Origin: Pseudomonas asuensis
Lineage (GTDB): Bacteria > Pseudomonadota > Gammaproteobacteria > Pseudomonadales > Pseudomonadaceae
Reading direction: 5' to 3'
Assembly: GCF_014646755.1 (NCBI RefSeq)
Contig: NZ_BMNW01000004.1
Span: forward strand, 248,001-312,000
DNA length: 64,000 nt
Every line of letters begins with the position of its first letter. Position 1 is the first letter of the stretch. Below are positions 41,504 through 51,002 of the stretch, one piece after another. The translations under genes were made by a program, and so were the position numbers. The notes beneath the pieces were generated by a model, which worked only from the letters and a program-made list of their open reading frames with translations, made no database searches and was not told the DNA's origin.

Positions 41504-41884
41504 ATGAGCAAGACCGTGATCCATACCGAGAATGCACCGGCCGCCATCGGCACCTACTCCCAGGCCATTAAGGTCGGGAATACGGTTTACCTGTCCGGGC
41601 AGATCCCATTGGATCCCAAGACCATGGAGCTGGTAGAGGGCTTCGAGGCGCAGACCGTACAGGTTTTTGAGAACCTGAAAGCCGTAGCGGAAGCCTCGGG
41701 AGGCTCGCTGGCTGATATCGCCAAGTTGAATATCTTCCTGACTGATCTCAGCCACTTCGCCAAGGTAAACGAGATTATGGGTCGTTACTTCCAACAGCCC
41801 TATCCGGCACGTGCTGCCATTGGCGTAGCGGCGCTGCCCAAGGGCGCCCAGGTTGAAATGGACGGCATCCTGGTCCTGGAATAA
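41504..41884 (+). CDS. RidA-family enamine/imine deaminase
   Basis: 126 residues, usual RidA length. It deaminates reactive enamines formed by PLP enzymes such as threonine dehydratase. The catalytic arginine lies in [20 protein letters not shown] near the C-terminus, and GTYSQA near the N-terminus is typical. A strong AAGGAG precedes the ATG. The spoT-ridA pairing is conserved across Pseudomonas, though a terminator separates them here. Confidence 0.95.
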   Translation: MSKTVIHTENAPAAIGTYSQAIKVGNTVYLSGQIPLDPKTMELVEGFEAQTVQVFENLKAVAEASGGSLADIAKLNIFLTDLSHFAKVNEIMGRYFQQPYPARAAIGVAALPKGAQVEMDGILVLE

Positions 41885-41923
41885 GCGTCTCAGGGCGCAG
41901 CCACACGGCTGCGCCTGCTTGCC

Positions 41924-42778
41924 CTAGGCATTCAGGATAGCGGAATAGCCTTCGCGAAAGCTGGGGTACTGCGGTATCCAACCCAATGCACGGGCACGTG
42001 TATTACGGCAGCGCTTGCTACCGGCACGGCGCACAGCCGACTCCTCCGCCCAGTGGGTAACACCTAACTGCTCACGCAACCACATGACCACATCATGCAG
42101 TGGGGCAGGCTCATCATCGACACCTAGATAGACAGCGTCCAGCGCAGCGCCTTGTTGATCGGCCATCAGCAAATGCGCAAGCAGTCCTGCGGCATCGTCA
42201 GCATGGATACGGTTGCCATACAGGGGTGGCTCACTGGCAACGCGATAGCCTTGGCGGACCTGATTGAGCAACCACTCGCGGCCAGGTCCGTAAATACCGC
42301 TCAAGCGAACAGCGGTCGACGGCAGGCCGCTGGCCTGTGCCACCTGCTCGGCTTCCAGCAAGATTTTTCCAGAATAGCCATCGGGCTCGGTAGCCGAAGT
42401 TTCGTCAACCCACTCTCCATTTTTCTGCCCATACACGCCAGAGCTGGAAATGAACAGCAGCCGACGCGGCGTCTGCTGATGCTGCCCGAGCCACGCCAAC
42501 ACATGCTGAAGCCCTTCGACGTAGGCGGTGCGATAGCCGTCCTCATCATGCTGCGTTGCAGCAGCCGCATATACGACGTAGTCCAACGGCTCGGTCGGCC
42601 ACTGCGCCGGAGCATGGGCGGCTGTCAGATCGCCAGCAACCGGCAGGATAGCGTCCGGCAGCTGCTCCACTGCGCGGCGCAGTCCATACACTGTCCAACC
42701 GGCAGCCTGCAGGCGTACGCCCAGGCGGCTGCCAACATCACCACAGCCGGCAATCAGAACACGAGGGAAGGCGGACAT
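41924..42778 (-). CDS. NAD(P)-binding epimerase/SDR (extended or atypical type)
   Basis: 284 residues from the ATG at 42778 (MSAFPRVLIAGCGDVG). GCGDVG (10-15) is the Rossmann nucleotide loop. YGQKNGEWVDETSATEP replaces the usual active-site Tyr-xxx-Lys region and SGIYGPGR matches NAD-dependent epimerase-type proteins. From memory a gene of this kind sits between ridA and oxyR in Pseudomonas. Substrate unknown. No clear ribosome site: the sequence just before the ATG reads ACCTCCT. Confidence 0.85.
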   Translation of the reverse strand: MSAFPRVLIAGCGDVGSRLGVRLQAAGWTVYGLRRAVEQLPDAILPVAGDLTAAHAPAQWPTEPLDYVVYAAAATQHDEDGYRTAYVEGLQHVLAWLGQHQQTPRRLLFISSSGVYGQKNGEWVDETSATEPDGYSGKILLEAEQVAQASGLPSTAVRLSGIYGPGREWLLNQVRQGYRVASEPPLYGNRIHADDAAGLLAHLLMADQQGAALDAVYLGVDDEPAPLHDVVMWLREQLGVTHWAEESAVRRAGSKRCRNTRARALGWIPQYPSFREGYSAILNA

Positions 42779-43056
42779 AGGAGGTACCTGCACCAATAAG
42801 TCATTGAGTACAGTAGCTTGCCGGGTCACGTTTTATGCCTCAAGCATTACAAGACGGCTTGGTTCAAAAAAGAGCAGCCGTTATGCTTGCAGGTGATAGT
42901 ATTTGTTAATTGGTCATCAGCTGACCCGTCTGGCGAACGAACTCGGAACGGACGACCTTCAAGCGTCACCGTTACTTCGGAATGGTGCCTTGCCTGACAC
43001 TTCGCCGAGCCTCGTGCGCAGCTGTTTATGGAAAGGCTCTAAGGATTGATTCAATC

Positions 43057-43992
43057 ATGACCCTCACTGAACTGCGCTATATCGTGACTCTTGCCCAAGA
43101 GCAGCACTTCGGCCGTGCCGCCGAACGCTGCCATGTCAGCCAGCCGACCCTGTCGGTGGGTGTGAAAAAGCTTGAGGACGAATTGGGCATCCTGATTTTT
43201 GAACGCAGCAAGAGTGCGGTTCGCCTGACGCCGACGGGTGAAAGCATTGTGGCTCAGGCCCAGAAGGTACTGGAACAGGCACAAGGTATCCGCGAGCTGG
43301 CCCAGGCGGGCAAGAACCAGCTCAGCGCGCCGTTGAAGATTGGCGCCATTTACACCATCGGACCTTATCTGTTTCCCCACCTGGTTCCCCAGCTCAATCG
43401 CGTGGCTCCAGAAATGCCGCTGTATATCGAGGAGAATTTCACCCATGTGCTGCGAGACAAGCTGCGCACCGGTGAACTCGATGCCATCATCATTGCATTG
43501 CCCTTCAGCGAGCCGGACGTCCTGACCAAGGCGCTCTATGATGAGCCGTTCTACGTCATGATGCCGGCACGCCATCCCTGGACAGAACTCAAGTCGATTG
43601 ACAATTCCCAGCTCAACGACAAGAGCCTGTTACTGCTCGGGGAGGGGCACTGCTTCCGCGATCAGGTACTTGAGGCCTGTCCGACCGTGCGCAAGCATGG
43701 CGACGAAGCCAAACATACCCAGGTTGAGTCTTCCTCGCTGGAAACCATCCGCCACATGGTAGCCTCCGGGCTGGGTGTATCTGTCTTGCCGTTCTCGGCG
43801 GTGGAAAGCCATCACTATGCACCCGGCATAATTGAAGTTCGCCCGTTCAACGCACCCGTGCCTTACCGTACGGTTGCCATTGCCTGGCGTGCCAGCTTCC
43901 CGCGTCCGCGCGCCATTGAGGTGCTGGCCGACTCGGTACGCCTGTGCTCCGTCGCACGACCTGAAGCTGAGGGAGTCGTAAAACCGGCATGA
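43057..43992 (+). CDS. oxyR: Peroxide-sensing regulator OxyR
   Basis: 311 residues from the ATG at 43057 (MTLTELRYIV); the longer ORF from 42982 is not supported. LysR type: N-terminal helix-turn-helix with HFGRAAERCHVSQPTLSVGVKKLEDELGILIFER. The two redox cysteines are at exactly C199 (GEGHCFRD) and C208 (EACPTV), as in E. coli OxyR. H2O2 forms the C199-C208 disulfide and turns the protein into an activator of catalase and peroxiredoxin genes. Its ATGA overlap with recG indicates translational coupling. Confidence 0.96.
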   Translation: MTLTELRYIVTLAQEQHFGRAAERCHVSQPTLSVGVKKLEDELGILIFERSKSAVRLTPTGESIVAQAQKVLEQAQGIRELAQAGKNQLSAPLKIGAIYTIGPYLFPHLVPQLNRVAPEMPLYIEENFTHVLRDKLRTGELDAIIIALPFSEPDVLTKALYDEPFYVMMPARHPWTELKSIDNSQLNDKSLLLLGEGHCFRDQVLEACPTVRKHGDEAKHTQVESSSLETIRHMVASGLGVSVLPFSAVESHHYAPGIIEVRPFNAPVPYRTVAIAWRASFPRPRAIEVLADSVRLCSVARPEAEGVVKPA

Positions 43993-46064
43993 CCGAGCTG
44001 TCTGCGATTCCGGTCACCACGCTGAAAGGCATCGGCGCGGCCATGGCAGAGAAGTTGGCCAGGGTAGGGCTTGAGAATCTGCAGGATGTCTTGTTCCACC
44101 TGCCTTTGCGTTACCAGGACCGTACCCGTATCGTCCCCATTGGTGCCTTGCGCCCGGGGCAGGATGCTGTCGTGGAAGGGGTTGTGGCGACCGCCGATGT
44201 GATCATGGGCCGCCGCCGCAGTCTGCTGGTTCGCCTGCAGGATGGCAGCGGTACGCTCAGCCTGCGTTTCTTTCACTTCAGCCAGGCGCAAAAAGATGGC
44301 ATGAAGCGTGGCACGCATTTGCGCTGTTACGGCGAAGTACGGCCCGGCGCCTCGGGGCTTGAAATCTATCACCCCGAATACCGGGCCTTGAAAGATGAGG
44401 CACCTGCACCGGTCGAGCAGACGCTGACGCCGATCTACCCGACCACCGAAGGGCTGACGCAACTGCGCCTGCGGCAACTGACCGAGCAGGCATTGGAGCG
44501 TTTGGGCCCTCACAGCCTGCCGGACTGGCTACCGCCGGAAATGGCAAAACAATACAAGCTTGGGCCCCTGGCTGAAGCCTTGCGCTATCTACATCGTCCG
44601 CCGCCGGATGCGGATGTCGAGGAGCTGGCGATAGGGCATCACTGGGCTCAGCGACGCCTGGTTTTCGAAGAATTGCTGACCCATCAGCTTTCCTTGCAGC
44701 GCCTGCGTGAAACCATGCGCGCACAACAGGCGCCACCGCTGCCGCCGCCGAAAAAGCTGCCTAAGCAATACTTGGCTAACCTGGGCTTCAAACCCACCGG
44801 CGCACAGCAGCGGGTCGGTGCGGAAATCGCCCATGATCTGGCCCAGCATGAGCCTATGCTGCGTCTGGTCCAGGGCGATGTTGGCGCAGGCAAAACGGTT
44901 GTCGCCGCCATGGCCGCGCTGCAAGCCATCGAAGCCGGGTATCAGGTCGCGCTGATGGCCCCGACGGAAATCCTGGCCGAACAACATTACCTTAACTTCC
45001 AGCGCTGGTTTGAACCGCTGGGACTGGATGTTGCCTGGCTGGCGGGCAAGCTCAAGGGCAAGGCGCGCGCAGCGTCGCTGGAGCGTATCGCAGCCGGCAC
45101 GCCAATGGTGGTAGGCACGCACGCCCTGTTCCAGAGTGAAGTCCACTTTGCGCGACTGGCTCTGGTTATTATCGATGAGCAGCACCGCTTCGGTGTTCAG
45201 CAGCGGCTGGCCTTGAGGCAGAAAGGTGTAGAAGGGCGCCTGAGCCCTCATCAGCTCATCATGACCGCTACGCCTATTCCACGCACACTGGCCATGAGTG
45301 CGTATGCAGATCTGGATACTTCAGTTCTTGACGAGCTGCCTCCAGGCCGTACGCCCGTTAATACCGTAACCATCACCGACACCCGCCGCGAAGAAGTGGT
45401 AGAGCGCGTTCGTGCGGCCTGCCTGGAAGGCCGACAGGCTTATTGGGTCTGCACACTGATTGAAGAATCTGAAGAGTTGACGTGTCAGGCCGCAGAAACC
45501 ACGTTCGAAGAATTATCGCTGGCCTTGGGCGAGTTGAAGGTCGGCCTGATTCATGGTCGGATGAAGCCTGCCGAGAAAGCCGAAATCATGGCGCAGTTCA
45601 AGGCGGGCGAGCTGCAGCTCCTGGTGGCCACCACAGTCATCGAAGTTGGGGTGGATGTACCCAACGCAAGTCTCATGATCATCGAGAACCCCGAGCGTCT
45701 TGGCCTTGCCCAGCTACACCAGCTGCGCGGCCGGGTAGGGCGGGGCAGCGCCGTCAGCCACTGCGTGCTGCTATTCCATCCCCCGCTATCGCACATTGGC
45801 CGTGAACGGCTGGCGATCATGCGGGAGACCAACGACGGCTTCGTGATTGCCGAACGGGACCTGGAGCTGCGTGGCCCGGGGGAAATGCTAGGCACCCGCC
45901 AAACCGGTCTTCTGCAGTTCAAGGTAGCTGACCTGATGCGTGACGCCGATCTGCTCCCGGCCGTGCGGGATGCAGCCCAGGAGCTGTTGGCAAAGTGGCC
46001 GACTCATGTCAGTCCGCTACTGGAACGGTGGCTACGCCATGGCCAGCAATATGGCCAGGTCTAA
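43989..46064 (+). CDS. recG: ATP-dependent DNA helicase RecG
   Basis: 691 residues. N-terminal wedge domain with DRTRIVPIG and LSLRFFHF, followed by the SF2 helicase motor: QGDVGAGKTVVAAMA (motif I, about 293), DEQHRFGVQQR (motif II, about 395) and RGRVGRGS (motif VI). RecG remodels stalled forks and branched DNA. The ATG overlaps the oxyR stop, giving the oxyR-recG operon known in Pseudomonas. Confidence 0.97.
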   Translation: MTELSAIPVTTLKGIGAAMAEKLARVGLENLQDVLFHLPLRYQDRTRIVPIGALRPGQDAVVEGVVATADVIMGRRRSLLVRLQDGSGTLSLRFFHFSQAQKDGMKRGTHLRCYGEVRPGASGLEIYHPEYRALKDEAPAPVEQTLTPIYPTTEGLTQLRLRQLTEQALERLGPHSLPDWLPPEMAKQYKLGPLAEALRYLHRPPPDADVEELAIGHHWAQRRLVFEELLTHQLSLQRLRETMRAQQAPPLPPPKKLPKQYLANLGFKPTGAQQRVGAEIAHDLAQHEPMLRLVQGDVGAGKTVVAAMAALQAIEAGYQVALMAPTEILAEQHYLNFQRWFEPLGLDVAWLAGKLKGKARAASLERIAAGTPMVVGTHALFQSEVHFARLALVIIDEQHRFGVQQRLALRQKGVEGRLSPHQLIMTATPIPRTLAMSAYADLDTSVLDELPPGRTPVNTVTITDTRREEVVERVRAACLEGRQAYWVCTLIEESEELTCQAAETTFEELSLALGELKVGLIHGRMKPAEKAEIMAQFKAGELQLLVATTVIEVGVDVPNASLMIIENPERLGLAQLHQLRGRVGRGSAVSHCVLLFHPPLSHIGRERLAIMRETNDGFVIAERDLELRGPGEMLGTRQTGLLQFKVADLMRDADLLPAVRDAAQELLAKWPTHVSPLLERWLRHGQQYGQV

Positions 46065-46149
46065 ATAAAAGTTTGCGACCTTTGGTCTGAGGCATTCCAG
46101 TGCGGCGTGAGGTAGTTATACTGGCTACATCTGGCCTAGCGGAAATACC

Positions 46150-47553
46150 ATGACTGACGTAGCCCACACCTCCGAGCCAACCCCCCATGCACCAGCGCCC
46201 ATCAAGGAAATGCTGGATAGGCTAGGGGTGTCCTATCGTGAAGTGAATTCCACGACGGGCCTCGCTTCCAATGCCCAACGCGTACAGGCCGTTCTGCTGG
46301 ATGACGCGGCTGGGGTTCTGATGGTTCTGTTTCCTCAGAATCAGCTGCTCGACCTTAACCGTTTGTCAGAGCTGACCGGCCGCACGCTAACCGTCATGAA
46401 GCCCTCCCGGCTCTCTCAGGCGCTGCACAAGCACGAGCTCAAGGTATTGCCGGGCCTGCCTACGCTAAGCAGCTCGCCCTGCCTGTATGACGAGCGTCTG
46501 CTCAAAGAGCCGAATCTGCTGCTGGAGTCGGGTGAAGAAGATGTCCTCCTGGAAGTCTCAGTCGATGACTTCCGTCGCCTGTTGGCTCAAGCCAACCCAG
46601 GTCGGTTTGGCGAGCCCTTGCTCGACATCCAGCCCAACCAGACGCGCCCGGAAGCGGACGATGCGGAAATTACCCGTGCCGTCACGCATTTCACGGCCCG
46701 CCGTATCAAGCAGCGCCTCGATGAGACACTGGAAATTCCACCGCTGTCCAAGACAGCTGAGAAGATCATCAAGTTGCGCGTTAATCCCGAGGCAACGGTG
46801 GATGATCTGGCAGGCGTAGTGGAAACCGATCCGGCGCTGGCAGCCCAAGTCATCAGTTGGGCGTCCTCTCCGTATTACGCTGCGCCTGGCAAGATTCGCT
46901 CGGTAGAAGATGCCATCGTGCGAGTCTTGGGTTTCGATCTGGTTATCAACTTAGCCTTGGGCCTTACGCTGGGCAAAACGATCAGCCTGCCCAAGGACAA
47001 TCCGCAAAGCGCAACGCCCTACTGGAAACAGTCCATCTTCACGGCAGCAGTCATTGAGGGGCTGGCACGTGCTATGCCACGCAAGATGCGGCCGGAGATG
47101 GGTATCGCGTACCTGTGTGGACTGCTGCATAACTTCGGTTATCTGGTGCTGGCCCATGTTTTTCCGCCGCATTTCTCGCTGATCTGCCGCCATGTAGAAG
47201 CCAACCCGCATCTGGACAGCAGCTTGATCGAGCGCCACCTGATCGGTATCACCCGTGAGCAGATCGGCGCCTGGCTGATGCGTAACTGGGAAATGCCGGA
47301 AGAGCTGGTAGCTGCACTTCGCTTCCAAGCCTATCCGGTCTATGACGGCCCCAACGCTACCTATGCCAACCTGACCTTTATGGCCGTGCAGCTACTGCGC
47401 GCCGAAGGCATTGGTAGCGGTCCCGCACATCCCATTCCTCCCGAGCTCTACGAGCGTCTTGGGCTGACCCCTGAAAAAGCTCAGGAGTGCCTAAGCCGGA
47501 TCATGGGTGCCGAGGCGGCTCTGCGCGAGCTGGCGTCTCAGTTGCCTCACTAA
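46150..47553 (+). CDS. YbaK/aminoacyl-tRNA-deacylase-like domain fused to HDOD domain
   Basis: 467 residues. Residues about 15-160 have the YbaK-type fold pattern (IKEMLDRLGVSYREV, QAVLLDDAAGVLMVLFP) normally found in free-standing tRNA-editing proteins, though I do not see the full editing active site. Residues about 190-420 form an HDOD domain (IPPLSKTAEKIIKLRVNP, LINLALGLTLGKTISLPKDN, LCGLLHNFGYLVLAHVF). HDOD proteins are usually signalling or regulatory and lack a true HD hydrolase site. From memory a similar gene lies after recG in other Pseudomonas. Role unknown. Confidence 0.85.
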   Translation: MTDVAHTSEPTPHAPAPIKEMLDRLGVSYREVNSTTGLASNAQRVQAVLLDDAAGVLMVLFPQNQLLDLNRLSELTGRTLTVMKPSRLSQALHKHELKVLPGLPTLSSSPCLYDERLLKEPNLLLESGEEDVLLEVSVDDFRRLLAQANPGRFGEPLLDIQPNQTRPEADDAEITRAVTHFTARRIKQRLDETLEIPPLSKTAEKIIKLRVNPEATVDDLAGVVETDPALAAQVISWASSPYYAAPGKIRSVEDAIVRVLGFDLVINLALGLTLGKTISLPKDNPQSATPYWKQSIFTAAVIEGLARAMPRKMRPEMGIAYLCGLLHNFGYLVLAHVFPPHFSLICRHVEANPHLDSSLIERHLIGITREQIGAWLMRNWEMPEELVAALRFQAYPVYDGPNATYANLTFMAVQLLRAEGIGSGPAHPIPPELYERLGLTPEKAQECLSRIMGAEAALRELASQLPH

Positions 47554-47680
47554 AAACCGCAGGCTAGACGGCTTTCCTTACGGGCAGTCGTCTTGTCTGA
47601 GGAACTTCCTCCCTCGCTTGCTTGCCGACATGGATAAGGGCCGGGCCTTTCGCCTGCCCATTGAATGGAGGATAAGCGAT

Positions 47681-48787
47681 ATGCCAAATGCAGAGGGCAA
47701 GATCCGTTATGCAGTTGTTGCAGGTGGCTGGATTTCCCAGGGCGCGTTCATGCCAGGCGTTGGACAGACCAGCAATTCGGTCATGACCGCGTTGGTAACC
47801 GGCGATCCGGTCAAGGCCGACGCACTCGCCAAGCAATACAACCTCAAAAGCTACCGCTACGAGGACTTCCCGTCACTGCTGTCTTCCGGTGAAATCGACG
47901 CCATTTATCTGGCTACGCCCAACTTCCGCCACCGTGAATTTGCCGTACCGGCTCTGGAAGCAGGTATTCATGTACTGCTGGAAAAGCCCATGGCTACCAG
48001 CGAAGAAGATTGCAAAGCCATCATCGAGGCCTCCAAGAAATCCGGCGCCAAGCTCATGATCGCTTATCGCCTGCACTGCGAGCCGGGGACTGTTGAAATG
48101 GTCGAGCGCATCCGCAAGGGTGATATTGGCGACCCCCGTATCTTTACATCCATGTTTGCTCAGCCCCTGGACCCTCAGAATCATCGCGCCCTGAATGGCT
48201 ATTGGGCAGGACCGGTGCCGGACATGGGGCCCTATCCGCTCAATGCTGTTCGCAACCTGTTTGGTGACGAGCCGATCGAAGTGCAGGCCGTGGGGGTCAA
48301 TACACCCGGACGTAACATCACCACCTATGACGCGGTCTCTGTGACCTTACGCTTCCCTAAGGAACGCCTTGCGCAGTTCACCGTCAGCTACAGCGCACCT
48401 AATACCGAGCGCTTCCAGGTTGTAGGCTCAAAGGGCGAGTTTGAAGCATCTCCCTGTTTTGGCTTTGGTGAGGGCGTAGCGATTACCTATCGCGCCACCA
48501 TTGAAGGCGAAACCCAGGAGCATGCACATCCTGTCGTTGATCAGTTTGGGGGTGAGACCGAATACTTCTCCGACTGCATCCTGAATGACCGTTCTCCGGA
48601 AATGGATGGCGAAGAGGGCTGGCGCGACATCCGTGTACTGGCTGCCATTGAACGTGCGCTGGAAACCGGACAACCCCAGACCCTGGAGCCGCTACCACCC
48701 CGACAAGGCCCTACTCAGGCGCAGGTGCGTACCTTGCCACTTGCCAAGGTACCAGACTATATCAACACCACTGAGCCCACCACCTGA
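47681..48787 (+). CDS. Gfo/Idh/MocA-family NAD(P)-dependent oxidoreductase
   Basis: 368 residues from the ATG at 47681 (GGAGGA upstream). N-terminal Rossmann fold (IRYAVVAGGWISQGAF, LATPNFRHREFAVPALEAGIHVLLEKPMA); EKPMA is the catalytic-lysine motif of glucose-fructose oxidoreductase-like enzymes, and DMGPYPLNAVRNLFG is the substrate-domain signature. Oxidises or reduces a sugar or inositol-type compound; the actual substrate is unknown. No signal peptide, unlike periplasmic GFOR. Stand-alone gene. Confidence 0.88.
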   Translation: MPNAEGKIRYAVVAGGWISQGAFMPGVGQTSNSVMTALVTGDPVKADALAKQYNLKSYRYEDFPSLLSSGEIDAIYLATPNFRHREFAVPALEAGIHVLLEKPMATSEEDCKAIIEASKKSGAKLMIAYRLHCEPGTVEMVERIRKGDIGDPRIFTSMFAQPLDPQNHRALNGYWAGPVPDMGPYPLNAVRNLFGDEPIEVQAVGVNTPGRNITTYDAVSVTLRFPKERLAQFTVSYSAPNTERFQVVGSKGEFEASPCFGFGEGVAITYRATIEGETQEHAHPVVDQFGGETEYFSDCILNDRSPEMDGEEGWRDIRVLAAIERALETGQPQTLEPLPPRQGPTQAQVRTLPLAKVPDYINTTEPTT

Positions 48788-48909
48788 TGCCTTGTCCGGC
48801 CAGCGTAGCGTCTTGAAACGCTTCGCTGGTCGATCCAGCCTGCTGACTGTGCGAGGCGGCTCCACATCCAGTACCCTGATGCATATTCTGTTGCTCAAGG
48901 TTGCCTGCC

Positions 48910-49548
48910 ATGACTAATGCTCGCCGTCTTATTGTTATTCTTGCCATCTTCCTGGCTGCTATTGCAGTGGCTGCCCTGGGCTATCGCGCTTACCGAACCG
49001 ATGCGGCGCCGACACCTACCGAACTAATGGATGCCGGCATCGTTATGCTGCCTCAGGGCAAGGCCCTGCCTGCTCTTAATTTTACAACGCAGGATAAGGA
49101 AGCGATTACGCTGGACTCGTTGAAAGGGCAGTGGCGGTTGATGTTTTTTGGCTATACCTTTTGTCCAGACGTTTGCCCGGCGACGTTGGCGCAGCTTAGA
49201 CAGTTGTTTACCAAACTGCCTGAACAGGAGCGTAACAAGCTGGGCGTGACGTTTGTGACTGTTGACCCGGCACGCGATACGCCAGAGCGGCTGAAGCAAT
49301 ATATCGAGTTCTTCAACCCTAGCTTCAAGGCATTGGCCGGCGACATGACCGACACCCAGACACTGGCTAATACCGTCGGAATTCCCTTCATTCCGGCTGA
49401 TACCACTCAGCAGAGCTATACAGTAGACCACGGCGCCAACCTGGTTCTGATCGACCCGAACGGCCGCGCGGTAGGGTATGTACGCCAACCTATAAAGCTG
49501 GATCTGCTCGCGCAGCAATTGCCCCGACTGATGGAAGCCAAGCGCTAA
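48910..49548 (+). CDS. SCO family copper-delivery protein
   Basis: 212 residues from the ATG at 48910. Residues about 7-26 form an N-terminal membrane anchor. Thioredoxin fold with CPDVC (C85, C89) and the copper-ligand His174 (VDHGAN). SCO proteins deliver copper to, or reduce, the CuA site of cytochrome c oxidase. No oxidase gene is nearby in the window; the relation to the copper-storage-like protein at 62 kb is unproven. Confidence 0.93.
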   Translation: MTNARRLIVILAIFLAAIAVAALGYRAYRTDAAPTPTELMDAGIVMLPQGKALPALNFTTQDKEAITLDSLKGQWRLMFFGYTFCPDVCPATLAQLRQLFTKLPEQERNKLGVTFVTVDPARDTPERLKQYIEFFNPSFKALAGDMTDTQTLANTVGIPFIPADTTQQSYTVDHGANLVLIDPNGRAVGYVRQPIKLDLLAQQLPRLMEAKR

Positions 49549-49608
49549 CCGCGATAGGCGGATCAATCCAGACGCCGATACGCTGAGAAGCAGTATCGGC
49601 GTCCCGCG

Positions 49609-50034
49609 TTATTTGGCAAACAGCTGGCTGATATCCTTGAATGCCTTGAATTCTAATGCATTGCCGCAAGGGTCCAGCAGGAACATGGTGGCCTGCTCAC
49701 CAACCTGGCCCTTGAAACGTACATAGGGTTCGATCACGAATTTTATTTCGCGCACTTTCAGGCGATCCGCCAGCGCTTCCCATTCATCCCACTCCAATAC
49801 CACACCAAAGTGCGGTACAGGCACATCATGCCCATCCACTGGATTGGTATGAGCATGTTCTTGTACGGCGGTACGTGGGTGCTCGTGAATAACCAGCTGG
49901 TGGCCAAAAAAGTCGAAGTCTACCCACTGCTCGCTGCTACGGCCTTCAGAGCAGCCAAAGACCTCACCATAAAAATGCCGAGCGGCAGGCAGGTCATAAA
50001 CGGGAATGGCCAAGTGGAAAGGGGAGAGCGCCAT
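49609..50034 (-). CDS. VOC-family glyoxalase/dioxygenase-like protein
   Basis: 141 residues from the ATG at 50034 (GAGGTG upstream); the extended ORF to 50121 is less likely. A single-unit vicinal-oxygen-chelate protein: [23 protein letters not shown] at the N-terminus, VIHEHPR and PHFGVVL in the middle, and [12 protein letters not shown] near the C-terminus, which supply typical metal ligands. Reaction unknown. Divergent from the LysR gene, which may regulate it. Confidence 0.88.
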   Translation of the reverse strand: MALSPFHLAIPVYDLPAARHFYGEVFGCSEGRSSEQWVDFDFFGHQLVIHEHPRTAVQEHAHTNPVDGHDVPVPHFGVVLEWDEWEALADRLKVREIKFVIEPYVRFKGQVGEQATMFLLDPCGNALEFKAFKDISQLFAK

Positions 50035-50135
50035 GGAACACCTCATTAGCGTGAGCAAGGCCCTATTGTTAGCTGCAAGCGTTTCGATAGAAAAACGAAT
50101 ATTCTTGCTGCCGAGCAGCAAAAATATTGGGGCTG

Positions 50136-51002
50136 ATGGTGCTTCGAGAATTGAAGACTTTTATTGCCGTTGCGCGGCATGGCACCTTTTCAGCCGCCGG
50201 GCAGCAGGTCGGCTTGACGCAATCTGCTGTTAGCGCGCAGATGCGGCAGCTGGAGCGTGATTTAGGTGTACGGCTGTTCGACCGAACCGGCCGCGCAGCC
50301 CTCCTTAACGCCTCAGGCCAGCAGGCGCTTCCGCTGGCAGAGCAGATTCTATCGTTGTATGAGCAAATGGCCGCCCCCACAGACGTTGCCCATTGGCAAG
50401 GTGAGTTGAAGATAGGTGCGATCGCCACGGTTCAGACCGGCGTGCTGCCCGAAGCACTGATGCGCTTTCGCCAGGAGGCTCCTCAGGTGGATATCAAGTT
50501 GATTCCCGGTGTCTCGCTGCACCTGTTGGGGCGTGTAGATGCGGGCGAAATTGACTTGGCACTTCTCATTAAACCGCCCTTTGCCGTGCCCAAGGAGCTG
50601 GATGAGATTCCATTGGCCCGGGAGCCATTCGTGCTGATCACACCCGAACCGCTGCCGGGTGATGACCCCTTGGCTTTACTGGCAACACAACCCTTCGTCC
50701 GTTACGACCGCGGCTCATTCGGTGGTCGGCAGGTCAGTCGATTCCTGCAACAGCAGCGGCTCACCGTGCGTGAGACGCTGGAGCTCGACGAGCTGGAGGC
50801 TATTGTCAGAATGGTGGAGTGCGGCCTGGGTGTAGCGCTGATCCCTCTGGCCGGCCTGCAACTTGCGCAGGCGCGAGTACGCGTGCTCTCCCTGGGCCCT
50901 CTCACGTTCTACCGCGAGTTGGTCGCCATCCGCCGTCGAGGCCTGCGCAAGCAGGCTGCGCTATCGTTCTTTCTGGACTGTGTACAGAGCGCCAGAGGCT
51001 GA
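50136..51002 (+). CDS. LysR-type transcriptional regulator
   Basis: 288 residues from the ATG at 50136. N-terminal winged helix-turn-helix ([42 protein letters not shown], read in pieces) and a substrate-binding domain with LSLYEQ..., [20 protein letters not shown]. Ligand unknown. Divergent to the VOC gene over 101 bases, the usual layout for a LysR regulator and its target. Its stop codon abuts that of the convergent PLD gene with no gap. Confidence 0.92.
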   Translation: MVLRELKTFIAVARHGTFSAAGQQVGLTQSAVSAQMRQLERDLGVRLFDRTGRAALLNASGQQALPLAEQILSLYEQMAAPTDVAHWQGELKIGAIATVQTGVLPEALMRFRQEAPQVDIKLIPGVSLHLLGRVDAGEIDLALLIKPPFAVPKELDEIPLAREPFVLITPEPLPGDDPLALLATQPFVRYDRGSFGGRQVSRFLQQQRLTVRETLELDELEAIVRMVECGLGVALIPLAGLQLAQARVRVLSLGPLTFYRELVAIRRRGLRKQAALSFFLDCVQSARG

